Shown one piece after another: positions 37,288-46,371 of a stretch of 64,000 nt of DNA. The stretch comes from Xanthomonas sp. GTDB taxonomy: Bacteria; Pseudomonadota; Gammaproteobacteria; Xanthomonadales; Xanthomonadaceae. Each line of letters begins with the position of its first letter. Positions within the stretch are counted from its first letter, which is position 1. A model generated the notes under the pieces. That model was not told where the DNA came from. It was given only the letters and a program-made list of their open reading frames with translations, and did not search any database. The translations under genes were made by a program, and so were the position numbers. Location: assembly GCF_017163755.1 (NCBI RefSeq), contig NZ_JAFIWC010000012.1, forward strand, positions 1-64,000, written 5' to 3'.

Positions 37288-37424
37288 GGGGTGGAACTCC
37301 TGACAGGGACACGGTGGCGGGGCAGCCGCGCACGCTACGCGGTTTGCGCGGGGGCGGCATGTGCCATTGGATCTGGGCAGGAACTGACCGGTGCCGAGAG
37401 TCGCCTGCGGACTGAAGGTTCCCG

Positions 37425-37512
37425 CGTCGCGACTGAAGTCGCTCCCACAGGGGGCATGGCCGGCACCGCGACGGCTGCGACGCTCCTTGTGGGAGCGACT
37501 TCAGTCGCGACG
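37425..37512. repeat. REP-like inverted pair (type A), copy 1
   Basis: CGTCGCGACTGAAGTCGCTC at the left and GAGCGACTTCAGTCGCGACG at the right, about 38 bases apart, each with a GCGACTTCAGTCGC self-complementary core. Confidence 0.85.
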
Positions 37513-37577
37513 GGCCTTGCCTGGAATGCCTCGGCCGAATGGCGCTCGCCAGCCGGCTCGCACCTTTCGGTTGCGGT

Positions 37578-37650
37578 GCCCCCGGCAGCGGCAGCACGTC
37601 GTCCTTGAAGATCGCCACGTGCGGCATGCCGTCGGCGCCGATCTCCAGCT
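37578..37650 (-). pseudogene. Remnant of isoaspartyl-peptidase C-terminus
   Basis: On the minus strand this reads GMPHVAIFKDDVLPLPGAP, nearly the same as the intact gene's end GVPHVAIFKDEALPLPGAL. There is no upstream coding part; homology breaks off near 37650. It is the gene-tail portion of the first duplicated unit. Confidence 0.75.
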
Positions 37651-37686
37651 GTTGTCCATGCCTTCGATGCGGACTGAAGGTTTCCG

Positions 37687-37774
37687 CGTCGCGACTGAAG
37701 TCGCTCCCACAGGGAGCATGGCCGGCAACGCGACGGCTGCGACGCTCCTTGTGGGAGCGACTTCAGTCGCGACG
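37687..37774. repeat. REP-like inverted pair (type A), copy 2
   Basis: Second copy of the same pair, offset by 262 bases, between the remnant tail and the live isoaspartyl-peptidase gene. Confidence 0.85.
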
Positions 37775-37831
37775 GGCCTTACCCGGAATGCAGGGACCGG
37801 CTGACGATTGCCAGCCGGCTCGCACATCGGG

Positions 37832-39775
37832 CTACAGCGCCCCCGGCAACGGCAGCGCTTCGTCCTTGAAGATCGCCACGTGCGGCACGCCGTCGGCGCC
37901 GATCCAGCCGCGGTACATGCCCTCGGTGTTGAACGGGAACGCCACGCTGCCGTCGGCGCCCAGCGCGATCGCGCCGCCGTCGCCGCCGGCCTTGGGAATC
38001 TGCTGGTCGATCACCGCCTCGGCCGCCTGCGCCAGGCTCTGCCCGGCGTATTTGACCCGCGCGCAGATGTCGTAGGCGGCCACCGCGCGGATGTAGTACT
38101 CGCCCCAGCCGGTGCCGGACACCGCGCAGCGGCTGTCGGCATAGGTGCCGGCGCCGATGATCGGCGAGTCGCCGACGCGGCCGTAGCGCTTGTTGGTCAT
38201 GCCGCCGGTGGAGGTGCCCGCGGCCAGCCGGCCCTGCATGTCCAGCGCCAGCGCGCCGACGGTGCCGAAATGCCTGGCGGTCTCCAGGTCGGCGTGCGCC
38301 TGCTTGCCGGCTTCTTCCTGCAGCGCGCGCTGCAGCTGTTTCCAGCGCTTGTCGGTGCGGAAGTACGACGGATCGACCAGGGTCACGCCGTGCCGGCGCG
38401 CGAACGCCTCGGCGCCGTCGCCGACCATCATCACGTGCTCGGACCGCTCCATCACCGCGCGCGCCAGCAGGATCGGGTTCTTCACCCGGCGCACGCCGGC
38501 CACCGCGCCGGCCTTGCCGCTGGCGCCGTCCATGATTGCCGCGTCCAGCTCGTTGCGGCCGTCGTGGGTGAACACCGCGCCCTTGCCGGCGTTGAACTGC
38601 GGCGAATCCTCCAGCACCGCGATCGCCGCGGCGACCGCGTCCACCGCCGGCTTGCCCTGCGCCAGCAGCGCCTGCCCGGCGCGCAGGGCCGCCTGCATCG
38701 CCGCACGCGCCTGCGCCTGGTCGGCGGCGCTGGTGCTGGCGCGTTCGACCCCGGCGCCGCCGTGGATCACCAGCGTGGTGGTGGGAATCTCGCGCATGCG
38801 TCCGCCGTCCACCGCGTAGTAGCGGTGGAACGATGGCGACTCGACCCTGCCTTCGGGCAGGTAGAGGGTCGAGCCGGGGCCGACGCCGACGGTCTCGATG
38901 CGCGCGGCCTGCAGCGGCTGCCCGGCCGGCGTGGCCGGCTGCAGCGGGCCGGCGACCACGGTGGCGCCGGCCTGCGGATCGGTGGCGTAGATGCGCGCGC
39001 TGCCGTCGCGTTCCACCGCCAGCGCGGCGCTCTCGTCCACGCCCAGGCCGATCAGCGGCTGCCCCGCCGGCGCCAGCGTCGCCGCCTTGGCGCGGAACGC
39101 GAACAGCCGGCCGAGCCGGTCGCGTTCGTTGAAATGGGTATCGGTGACCACGCGCTTGAGCAGGTCCAGGTGCAGGAAACCGGTCTCGAGGGTGGTCGCC
39201 GGCCCCAGCGGGTCGGCCAGCGCCGGCGCGCTGGTCAGGCTGCCGCCGTCCATCGCGCCATAGACGTACTCGCCGAGCATCGCCAGGCCGGCGCTGGTGC
39301 CGCCGAGCGGCTTGCCGGCGCGTACGTGCGCGTCCAGCGCCGCGGCCACCGGGGTGTCCTTCCAGTAGCGCACGTAGCGCGACTGGTCGCCGCCGGCGAT
39401 GAAGATGCCGTCGGCGCGGGCCAGGCTGCGCAGCAGCGCCGGGTCGCTGGACGCGCCGCGACCCTTGAACACGAAGGTCTCCACCGACGCGACGCCGCCG
39501 ACGTCGCGGTAGAACGCCTCGGCCATCTCGTTGCCCTGCGAGGCGCGCAGCACCACCACGTGGCCGTGGCCGGCCTTGGCCAGGAACCAGCGCAGCGCGT
39601 CGTAGTTGCGGTCGCCGCCGCCCATCAGCAGCAGCCCCGGCGCGACCGGACCGGGCGTGGGCAGGGCCCGGTCGCCGACCAGGTACTGGCGGTAGTCGCG
39701 CGCGGCGGCGGGCACGGCCAGGCACAGGCCCAGCAGCAGCATCCAGGGCCGGAACGTGCCGACGAAACGGGTCAT
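37832..39775 (-). CDS. Cyanophycinase/isoaspartyl-peptidase fusion, exported
   Basis: 647 residues with a signal peptide (cut after about VPAAA). Residues ~30-330 are an S51 cyanophycinase domain: LLLMGGGDRNYDALRWF, the nucleophile elbow GGTSAGLAMLGEYVY (Ser161) and TDTHFNERDRLGRL. Residues ~334-647 are an N-terminal-nucleophile isoaspartyl peptidase/asparaginase: LVIHGGAGVE, HFGTVGALALD (Thr505, auto-cleavage before Thr) and GTSTGGMTNKRYGRVGDSP. Together they would cut cyanophycin to beta-Asp-Arg and then to free Asp and Arg. There is no stop or frameshift between the domains. Confidence 0.9.
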   Translation of the reverse strand: MTRFVGTFRPWMLLLGLCLAVPAAARDYRQYLVGDRALPTPGPVAPGLLLMGGGDRNYDALRWFLAKAGHGHVVVLRASQGNEMAEAFYRDVGGVASVETFVFKGRGASSDPALLRSLARADGIFIAGGDQSRYVRYWKDTPVAAALDAHVRAGKPLGGTSAGLAMLGEYVYGAMDGGSLTSAPALADPLGPATTLETGFLHLDLLKRVVTDTHFNERDRLGRLFAFRAKAATLAPAGQPLIGLGVDESAALAVERDGSARIYATDPQAGATVVAGPLQPATPAGQPLQAARIETVGVGPGSTLYLPEGRVESPSFHRYYAVDGGRMREIPTTTLVIHGGAGVERASTSAADQAQARAAMQAALRAGQALLAQGKPAVDAVAAAIAVLEDSPQFNAGKGAVFTHDGRNELDAAIMDGASGKAGAVAGVRRVKNPILLARAVMERSEHVMMVGDGAEAFARRHGVTLVDPSYFRTDKRWKQLQRALQEEAGKQAHADLETARHFGTVGALALDMQGRLAAGTSTGGMTNKRYGRVGDSPIIGAGTYADSRCAVSGTGWGEYYIRAVAAYDICARVKYAGQSLAQAAEAVIDQQIPKAGGDGGAIALGADGSVAFPFNTEGMYRGWIGADGVPHVAIFKDEALPLPGAL

Positions 39776-39894
39776 GCGGATCTCCTAGAGGGGCGGACAG
39801 GCACCGAGCCTAGCGGCTCTTCGCAGACAGGGGACGAACGGCGGCGCGGTTTCCCCCTGCGCAGCGCCGTTCGCGAGGCGGCGCCAGGCGCTGC

Positions 39895-40085
39895 AACACC
39901 TCGGTGCAGTACCGCATCGGCGACCATGCGCAGCTGTCGCTGGCGGTGACCGACCTGTCGACAAGATGCCGCCGCACGACCGCACCTACACCGCGTACCC
40001 GTACTACGACGTGTCCTGGTTCGACACCGTGGGACGCAGCCTATACCTGCAGTACACGCACAAGTTCGGCGGCAGCGCGCTGTAG
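39895..40085 (+). pseudogene. TonB-dependent receptor C-terminal fragment
   Basis: Reads NTSVQYRIGDHAQLSLAVTDL, then after a one-base deletion near 39958 DKMPPHDRTYTAYPYYDVSW and on to LYLQYTHKFGGSAL, ending at TAG. This is the last strands of a TonB-dependent outer-membrane barrel. The rest of the receptor is absent. Confidence 0.75.
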
Positions 40086-40137
40086 CGGCGCTGCGGCTGG
40101 CGCGCTTTTCGGCTGTTCCAGATCGGAGAGCGCTCTT

Positions 40138-40206
40138 TGTGGGAGCGACTTCAGTCGCGACGGGGCGTTACCGGCAATGCCCGTCGCGACTGAAGTCGCT
40201 CCCACA
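40138..40206. repeat. REP-like inverted pair (type A)
   Basis: TGTGGGAGCGACTTCAGTCG on the left and CGACTGAAGTCGCTCCCACA on the right, about 19 bases between the arms. It lies between the two receptor-tail remnants. Confidence 0.85.
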
Positions 40207-40225
40207 GGTGACATCCACCTGTGCC

Positions 40226-40342
40226 GAAGATGTCGCCGCGGCTGCACCTACACGCCCCGTCCGTACTACGACGTGCCCGGGTTCGACACCGTGGGCCGCA
40301 GCATGTACGCACAAGCGACGGCAGCGCGCGGTAGCGGCGCTG
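40226..40342 (+). pseudogene. Second, more decayed TonB-receptor tail
   Basis: Starts with AAGATG at an offset of 264 bases from the first tail and repeats PYYDV, FDTVGRSMY and a degraded end without the QYTHKFGG strand. Several substitutions and a deletion make it non-coding. Confidence 0.65.
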
Positions 40343-40369
40343 CTGGGGCATGTTTCGACGGCGCGCCCT

Positions 40370-40439
40370 TGTAGGAGCGGCTTCAGCCGCGACAGGGCGT
40401 TACCGGTAGCACCCTGTCGCGGCTGAAGCCGCTCCTACA
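40370..40439. repeat. REP-like inverted pair (type B)
   Basis: TGTAGGAGCGGCTTCAGCCG and CGGCTGAAGCCGCTCCTACA, about 20 bases between arms, just downstream of the acyltransferase gene. Confidence 0.85.
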
Positions 40440-40472
40440 GCAAGCGCATCCGCATCGACGTGCCGGCAAGCC

Positions 40473-41075
40473 TCACAGCGTATCGCGGTGCTTGCCGCGC
40501 CACGGCCGGTACCAGGTGCGGATCGCGGCGATGTCGGCGTGCATGTCGTCGCTGGTATGGAACAGCGGGCCCAGGCCGACGGTGCGGCTGGGGTAGTCGA
40601 AGTAGACCGGGAAGATCGGCACCTCGGCGCCGTGGGCGATCTTCCAGAACCCGACCTTCCATTTCTCCACGCGCTTGCGCGTGCCTTCGGGGGTGATCAC
40701 GTACCACATGCGCTGCGCGCCGCGGATCAGCGCCACCGCCTGCTCGACCACCCCGCGCGGCGACTTGCGGTCCAGCGGGATGCCGCCGAGCTTGCGCAGC
40801 AGCGGCCCCAGCGGCCACCAGAACAGCTGGGTCTTGCCGAGCACGCGCACCTCGAAGCCGACCGCGAACTTCACCGCAAAGCCCAGGAAGCCGTCCCAGT
40901 TGGACGAATGCGGGGCCACGATCATCACCACCTTCGGCGCGTCCGGGAATTGGCCGACCACCCGCCAGCCGGTCAGGCGCAGCGCGGTGCGGCCGAGCCA
41001 GCGGCCGAAGCGGCTGGGCTTGACCATCGGCATGTTCGGGGTGGCGGGCGGCAACGAGAAATCGTGTTCGGTCAA
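40473..41075 (-). CDS. Lysophospholipid/1-acyl-glycerol-phosphate acyltransferase-family protein
   Basis: A 200-residue PlsC-type acyltransferase. The catalytic HX4D motif is HSSNWD in VVMIVAPHSSNWDGFLGFAVKF, and the second motif PEGTRKR is present; FPVYFDYPSR follows. Length and motifs fit the soluble-looking YihG-unlike short acyltransferases of proteobacteria. A start at MPMVKPSRFG is equally plausible and would trim about 14 residues. Its substrate lipid is unknown. It is 4 bases downstream of arfB on the same strand. Confidence 0.87.
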   Translation of the reverse strand: MTEHDFSLPPATPNMPMVKPSRFGRWLGRTALRLTGWRVVGQFPDAPKVVMIVAPHSSNWDGFLGFAVKFAVGFEVRVLGKTQLFWWPLGPLLRKLGGIPLDRKSPRGVVEQAVALIRGAQRMWYVITPEGTRKRVEKWKVGFWKIAHGAEVPIFPVYFDYPSRTVGLGPLFHTSDDMHADIAAIRTWYRPWRGKHRDTL

Positions 41076-41079
41076 AAGT

Positions 41080-41511
41080 TCACTCCCAGCGGCCGGGCGA
41101 ACGGCCGCGTTTGATCTGGCTGCGCTCGCGCTTGGCGTCCAGGCGCCGCAGCTTGGCGCCGTGCGAGGGCTTGGTGGCGATGCGCCGCTTCGGCACCGAC
41201 AGCCCGGCGGCGATGAACTCGGCCAGGCGCTGGCGCGCGTCGTCGCGGTTGCGGTCCTGGGTACGGAAGCGCTGCGCGTCGATCACCAGCACGCCCTCGG
41301 CGGTGATGCGGCGATCGCGCCGCGCCAGCAACCGCGCGCGCAGCGGCTCCGGCAGCGACGGCGAGTTGGCCAGGTCGAAACGCAGCTCCACCGCGGTGGA
41401 GACCTTGTTGACGTTCTGCCCCCCCGCGCCGCTGGCGCGCACGAAACGCTCGACGATTTCGCTTTCCGGAATCGACAGGCTGGCCGAGATGTGGATCGCA
41501 TCGTTCCCCAT
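41080..41511 (-). CDS. arfB: Alternative ribosome-rescue peptidyl-tRNA hydrolase ArfB
   Basis: A 143-residue class-I release-factor-like protein. The catalytic GGQ lies in RASGAGGQNVNKVSTAVELRFDL near the N-terminus, and the C-terminal tail GAKLRRLDAKRERSQIKRGR is the basic helix that inserts into the empty mRNA channel of stalled ribosomes. This is the ArfB/YaeJ/ICT1 layout. The start MGNDAIHISASL is chosen over an ATG eight codons upstream by family length. It is probably co-transcribed with the acyltransferase. Confidence 0.93.
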   Translation of the reverse strand: MGNDAIHISASLSIPESEIVERFVRASGAGGQNVNKVSTAVELRFDLANSPSLPEPLRARLLARRDRRITAEGVLVIDAQRFRTQDRNRDDARQRLAEFIAAGLSVPKRRIATKPSHGAKLRRLDAKRERSQIKRGRSPGRWE

Positions 41512-41657
41512 CCGCCGATTGTAGGGCATCCGCAATACCGCTTGATTTACCCGCGCCCCCCGCCGCCGGGCCGCGCGCGACGGCTGAACCGTTGCCGGAT
41601 CCGTTCCCCTGGCCGGGTCCGAGGGAGCGCTACGATCCGGCCTGCATGTCGCTCTTC

Positions 41658-41722
41658 TGTGGGAGGGACTTCAGTCCCGACGGGCGACCTGGCCGGGCGT
41701 CGGGACTGGAGTCCCTTCCACA
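41658..41722. repeat. REP-like inverted pair (type C)
   Basis: TGTGGGAGGGACTTCAGTCC and GGACTGGAGTCCCTTCCACA. The core GGGACTTCAGTCCC differs from type A at paired positions, so self-complementarity is kept. A lone half-copy lies at about 41987-42009. Confidence 0.75.
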
Positions 41723-42089
41723 AGTGGCACTGCGAAGCCTGGCTTTCCCTGTCGGTGAAGCCGCCTAGCCGAAATGGCCCAGCGCTCCAGGCGGCTGCGC
41801 TGTTCACGCCCCTTGCCGATCGTTGTCGCACCGGAGCCAGGGCCGAAGCCACGGCAGTTCGGCAACCTCCACGCCTGATGCGTTGCAGGACTTGGCCCGG
41901 ACGCGACCTCCCCTGCCAAGCGCCCGGGCCCATCGCTGCCGGCGCGCCCGGCGCACGACCCAACGTGCGTCTGCGCACGTCGCCCGTCTGGACTGAAGTC
42001 CCTCCCAAAAGAAGAGCGCGCGTCGTCAGCGGCGACGCCATGGCGATTCCCGTATCCTGGCGCCGGTCCCAGAAAATGCAGGAAGCTCG
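41723..42089. other. Intergenic stretch
   Basis: About 370 bases between the type C repeat and the DUF2059 gene. Apart from the lone half-repeat near 41987-42009 (GGACTGAAGTCCCTCCCA) no gene or regulatory site was recognised. Confidence 0.45.
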
Positions 42090-42623
42090 ATGAAACCGAC
42101 CCACTCCCCGGCGCGCGCATGGCCGCTGCGCCTGCTGCTGGTCCTGATGCTCGCCCTGGCCGTCGCGCCCGCGCTGGCGGTGCCGCCCAGCGATGCCGAC
42201 GTCAACCGCCTGCTGTCGGCGTCGCGGGCGCAGAACATGCTCGACACGATGCTGCCGCAGATGGAGGCGATGCAGCGCCAGCAGTTCGCCCAGCTGACCG
42301 CGCAGCGCCAGCTCACCCCGCAGCAGCAACAGCAGTTGCAGCGGATCCAGGAACGCACCGAGGCCACCGTGCGCAAGGCGCTGTCGTGGCAGGAAATGCG
42401 GCCGATGTACGTGACCCTGTACAAGCAATCGTTCTCCAAGGAGGACGTGCTGGCGATGGCCGAGTTCTACGAGAGCCCGGCCGGCCAGAGTCTGCTCGAC
42501 AAGACCCCGCTGCTGATGCAGAACCTGGTGACGGCGATCCAGCAGAAGATGACGCCGCTGTTCGCCGACCTGCAGAAGGACCTGGAGAAGATCGTCAACG
42601 AACCGGCCGCAGGCACGCCCTGA
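42090..42623 (+). CDS. DUF2059 exported protein
   Basis: 177 residues with a signal peptide (MKPTHSPARAWPLRLLLVLM...PALA). The mature part is all-helical and Gln-rich (LTPQQQQQLQRIQERTEATV). It ends with the DUF2059 hallmark QSFSKEDVLAMAEFYESPAGQSLLDKTPLLMQNL. Probably periplasmic; the function of the family is unknown. It stands alone. Confidence 0.88.
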   Translation: MKPTHSPARAWPLRLLLVLMLALAVAPALAVPPSDADVNRLLSASRAQNMLDTMLPQMEAMQRQQFAQLTAQRQLTPQQQQQLQRIQERTEATVRKALSWQEMRPMYVTLYKQSFSKEDVLAMAEFYESPAGQSLLDKTPLLMQNLVTAIQQKMTPLFADLQKDLEKIVNEPAAGTP

Positions 42624-43005
42624 AGCCTCGCGCCATCGGCCCTGCCGGAGCCGATGGCGCGGCCGCCCAGGCGGCGGGCGCCGCGTAGCCTGATGGCAGC
42701 CGGCCTTGATGCCCGGCTGCGGACGCGCTTGGCCGCTGAAGCCGTTGTCCACGCCGGCGCCATTTCGACGAGCTCGCCACTGAGCAGCAGCGCCTGCGCG
42801 AATCCGCCGGTCACCGCCGCGCGAATGCGCCCGCTGCGCCCGTGGAGGACGCGAAGCGCCCTGACGCACGCGGTGGTCGGGACACCAACGAACCGTAGAT
42901 GACGCACGGCCATCCATCGCCCGGCACGAACCTGCGCTCCACGCCCCTCCTACGGCAGGTGCAGCGCCCTGCGCGGACTGCCCCGTGTGCAACCTTCAGC
43001 GGCCA
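42624..43005. other. Convergent intergenic stretch, nothing recognised
   Basis: About 380 bases between the 3' ends of the DUF2059 gene and truC. No clear terminator hairpin was found; open frames are low-complexity. Confidence 0.45.
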
Positions 43006-43758
43006 TCACTCCGGCCGTCGCCAGGGCGCCGTCGGCCAGCCGAACAGGCCGAAGGTGCGCTCGAACGCCGCATCCAGCGGCGCGCGCGCCTCGATCCGGC
43101 GCCCGTCCGGATGCGGGAACGCCAGGCGCTCGGCATGCAGCAGCATGCGGTGCACGCCGTGCATGCGGAAGATGCGGTTGTGGCGGCCGTCGCCATGGCT
43201 GGTGTCGCCGATCATGTGGTGCGACAGGTGCTTGAGATGGCGGCGGATCTGCCGGAAGCGGCCGGTCACCGGGCTGCAGCGCAGCAGCGCATAGCGCGAG
43301 GTCGCGAACTCGCCCGATGGCACCGGCAGCTCGCCGATGGCCAGCCGCGCGAAGCGGGTCAGCGCCGGCTTCTTCAGCGGCTTGCCCGGGCCGCCATCGA
43401 GCGCGTGGTCGACTTCGAACACCTCCTCGGCCGGCCAGCCGCGGCACACCGCCAGGTAGTCCTTGTCCAGGCCGCCGTCCATCAGCGACTTGCCCAGCGC
43501 GCCGGCGCTGTGGCGGTCGAAGGCCAGCAGCAGGCAGCCGCTGGTGGCGCGGTCCAGCCGGTGCACCAGGAACACCGGGCGGCCGAACTGCTCGCGCAGC
43601 CGGTCGGCGAGGAAGTCGTTTTCGCCGCGCGCCAGCTTGCTGTCGTGGACCATCAGCCCGGCCGGCTTGTTGACCACGGCCAGCGCCTCGTCGCGGTACA
43701 GCACCTCGATCGCCGGCGCCGGCGGCGTGGCAGCGGCTTCGGCTTGCAGTTCGCTCAT
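43006..43758 (-). CDS. truC: tRNA pseudouridine(65) synthase TruC-type
   Basis: A 250-residue RluA-family pseudouridine synthase, acting on tRNA U65 in E. coli. The catalytic HRLDRATSG motif is in FLVHRLDRATSGCLLLA, with ALAVVNKPAGLMVHDS before it and GRFRQIRRHLKHLSHHMIGD then TSHGDGRHNR after it, the last being characteristic of TruC. No S4 domain. The start MSELQAEAAA gives a short Ala/Pro-rich leader. It is separated by 196 unremarkable bases from ubiB. Confidence 0.9.
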   Translation of the reverse strand: MSELQAEAAATPPAPAIEVLYRDEALAVVNKPAGLMVHDSKLARGENDFLADRLREQFGRPVFLVHRLDRATSGCLLLAFDRHSAGALGKSLMDGGLDKDYLAVCRGWPAEEVFEVDHALDGGPGKPLKKPALTRFARLAIGELPVPSGEFATSRYALLRCSPVTGRFRQIRRHLKHLSHHMIGDTSHGDGRHNRIFRMHGVHRMLLHAERLAFPHPDGRRIEARAPLDAAFERTFGLFGWPTAPWRRPE

Positions 43759-43954
43759 CGTCGGTTCCGCGCCGGTCGGCGCGCGGTCGCGCCGACGCCT
43801 GTGGCGTGGGCGGTGCGCCGGTGCCGGTCGCCGCCGCGATGCGGGTATGACGTGGCGTCGCCGCGTCCGGCGCTGGCGCGTTGCGGGTGGTCGTGCATGG
43901 CGGTTCTCGGTGGTGGCGGGCGACGGGCGCTGCGAAGGCCGGACGCGCGCGGCG

Positions 43955-45613
43955 CTAGCGCCGCCACCACGCCGACAGCAGGCTGACCATGCCTACCGCG
44001 CCGGCGCCCCATGCCCACACCGAGACCGCTGCCAGCTGCGGCCCGCCGGCATCGAGCGCGTACAGCAGCGCGGCCACGGTCAGCAGGCCGACGCCGGTGA
44101 TCGCGGTGACCACGCGCCGCTGCATGCGCAGCAGGATCAGGTTGAGCTCGAACAGGTCGCGCGAACGCATCGACAGCTCGTGGCGGCCTTCGACCTGCTG
44201 GCGCAGCCAGGCGTGGACCAGGCGCGGCATATCCGGCGCGTGGGTCATGATCTCGGGCAGGCGCTTGCGCAGCTCCTGCAGCGCGCGCTGCGGGCTGTAG
44301 CGTTCGAGCAGGATGCGCTCGAGCACCGGCCGCGCCACCGCCCAGATGTCCAATTGCGGATCGAGCTGGCGGCCCACGCCCTCGATGTTGAGCAGGGTCT
44401 TCTGCAGCAGGATCAGCTGCGGCTGCAGGGTCAGCTGGTAGCGCTGCGCCACCCGGAACAGCTTGATCAGCACCTCGGCCAGCGAGATCTGCGACAGCGG
44501 GCGGGTGAAGTACGGCTCGCACACCGAGCGCGCCGCCGCTTCCAGCTCGTCGATGCGCACGTTGGCCGGCATCCAGCCCGCCTCCACGTGCAGCTCGGCC
44601 ATGCGCCGGTAGTCCTTGTTGAAGATGGCCATGAAGTTCTCGGCCAGGTAGTACTGATCTTCCTGCGACAGCTGGCCCATGATGCCGAAATCCAGCGCGA
44701 TGAAGCGCGGGTTGATCCGCCGCGACGGATCGCTGTCGACCCAGATGTTGCCGGCGTGCGCGTCGGCGTGGAAGAAGTTGTCGCGGAACACCTGGGTGTA
44801 GAACACGCGCACGCCCTTGGCCGCCAGCGCCTTGCGGTCGATGCCGGCGGCGTCGAGCGAGGCGATGTCGTCCGACGGAATGCCGCGCACCCGCTCCAGG
44901 GTCAGCGCGCGCTCGGCGGTGTGGCTCCAGATCACCTCCGGCACGTACAGGTCGTCCGAGTCCAGCCAGAAGCGGCGCAGCACGCTGGCGTTGGCGCCTT
45001 CGCGCTGCAGGTCCAGCTCGGCGGCCAGCGTGGTCTCGATCTCGGCGACCACTTCGCGCGGGCGGATCTTGTCGGCGCGCGGATGCGCGCGGTCGACCAG
45101 CGCGGCGGCGGACTTGAGCAGCGCGATGTCCGCGCCGATCTGCCGTTCGATGTCCGGGCGCAGCACCTTGACCACCACCTCGCGGCCGTCGTGCAGCGTC
45201 GCCGCATGCACCTGCGCGATCGACGCCGAGGCCAGCGGCGTGGTGTCGAAGCTGGCGAAGGCCACGCCGATCGGCTGCCCCAGCGCCTGCTCGACGATGC
45301 GCCGCGCCGCCTGCCCGTCGAACGGGCGCACCCGGTCCTGCAACAGGGTCAGCTCCTCGGCCACGTCCGGCGGCATCAGGTCGCGGCGGGTGGACAGGAT
45401 CTGCCCGAACTTGACGAAGATCGGGCCCAGGTCCTGCAGCGCCAGGCGCAGCCGCGCGCCGCGCGACTGCGCGGCGATGTCGGCGCTGGCGCGCGGCACG
45501 AACGGCTTGGCCAGGCGCAGCCAGCGCTCGGCCGGGGTGCCGTCGAGCAGGTCGTCCAGGCGGTAGCGCAGGACCACGCGGCCGATGCGGCTGGCACGGA
45601 AGATCGCCTTCAT
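43955..45613 (-). CDS. ubiB: Ubiquinone biosynthesis kinase-like protein UbiB
   Basis: 552 residues of the atypical kinase UbiB/ABC1/ADCK family, needed for ubiquinone synthesis. The family KxGQ motif is [37 protein letters not shown] provides the Ala-rich nucleotide loop and the Lys; [13 protein letters not shown] and ALDFGIMG are the catalytic and metal motifs. Two C-terminal membrane helices follow. Its ATG overlaps the ubiJ stop by 4 bases. Confidence 0.96.
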   Translation of the reverse strand: MKAIFRASRIGRVVLRYRLDDLLDGTPAERWLRLAKPFVPRASADIAAQSRGARLRLALQDLGPIFVKFGQILSTRRDLMPPDVAEELTLLQDRVRPFDGQAARRIVEQALGQPIGVAFASFDTTPLASASIAQVHAATLHDGREVVVKVLRPDIERQIGADIALLKSAAALVDRAHPRADKIRPREVVAEIETTLAAELDLQREGANASVLRRFWLDSDDLYVPEVIWSHTAERALTLERVRGIPSDDIASLDAAGIDRKALAAKGVRVFYTQVFRDNFFHADAHAGNIWVDSDPSRRINPRFIALDFGIMGQLSQEDQYYLAENFMAIFNKDYRRMAELHVEAGWMPANVRIDELEAAARSVCEPYFTRPLSQISLAEVLIKLFRVAQRYQLTLQPQLILLQKTLLNIEGVGRQLDPQLDIWAVARPVLERILLERYSPQRALQELRKRLPEIMTHAPDMPRLVHAWLRQQVEGRHELSMRSRDLFELNLILLRMQRRVVTAITGVGLLTVAALLYALDAGGPQLAAVSVWAWGAGAVGMVSLLSAWWRR

Positions 45614-46251
45614 GCGCCGCGCCCCGCATCCAGCCGCGCCACGCGCGCGGCCAGGCGCTCGACATCGTCGCGGATCGCGTCGACGTCGTCGTAGAACGCC
45701 TCCAGCTCGGCGCGCGGCACCACGTCGCGCGATTCCTCGGTGACGTACTCGGCGGCGGTCTGCGCCAGGTCGCGCGCGCTGCGCTGCGCCTGCTGCAGCG
45801 CCGAGCGCACCGCCTGCGCCAGCTGCACGCCCAGCACCTCGCCGAACACGCGGGTGAACGGCTGCTGCCAGTCCGGATCGAAGCGGCCGGCCAGCTGCTG
45901 CAGGCGCCGCGCCAGTTCGGCATCGCCGGACACGCGTACGCGCCCGCCCGGCGCCGACGGCCGCCGCGCCTGGGCCAGGAACGGCAGCTGCGCGAACAGC
46001 CCGCCGAGCGTGCTGCGTACCGACAGGTCCGGCTCCTGCGCCGCATCCACCGGGCCGACCCGCAGGCGCGTGCCCTCCACGCGGATCTGCAACGCCAGCG
46101 CCGGCGCGTCCAGGGTCAGCGCCACGCGCTGGCCGTCGAGGCCGCGCAGCGCCTCGCGGGTGTCCGGGTCCAGCGCCAGCGCGCGGTTGAGCGCCGCTTC
46201 CAGCGCGCGGCCGGCCAGGGGCTTGAGGGCATCGAAGGGGGAAGGCGACAT
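45610..46251 (-). CDS. ubiJ: Ubiquinone biosynthesis accessory factor UbiJ (SCP2 domain)
   Basis: 213 residues starting [17 protein letters not shown]. The N-terminal part is an SCP2-like lipid-binding domain ([59 protein letters not shown]), and the C-terminus is a coiled coil ([22 protein letters not shown]). UbiJ binds ubiquinone precursors and helps assemble the Ubi complex. Its stop overlaps the ubiB start (ATGA). It is divergent from ddlA. Confidence 0.9.
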   Translation of the reverse strand: MSPSPFDALKPLAGRALEAALNRALALDPDTREALRGLDGQRVALTLDAPALALQIRVEGTRLRVGPVDAAQEPDLSVRSTLGGLFAQLPFLAQARRPSAPGGRVRVSGDAELARRLQQLAGRFDPDWQQPFTRVFGEVLGVQLAQAVRSALQQAQRSARDLAQTAAEYVTEESRDVVPRAELEAFYDDVDAIRDDVERLAARVARLDAGRGA

Positions 46252-46371
46252 GCCGCGCATTCTACAAGGGTGCGGCCATACGCCATGCGACAACGCGCGG
46301 ACTGGGTGCGGGGCCGGCGAGGGTTCATGCTATGCGGCCCTGAGCGACGCCCTGCGGCGAGGAATCAATAC

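Larger units (their letters stand above)
37406..37929. repeat. 262-bp tandem duplication: REP pair plus gene tail
   Basis: Two diverged direct copies, 37406-37667 and 37668-37929. Each starts TGCGGACTGAAGG, holds a type A REP pair (37425-37512; 37687-37774) and ends with the 3' end of the isoaspartyl-peptidase gene. The second copy contains the live gene's tail; the first is a remnant. Confidence 0.8.
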
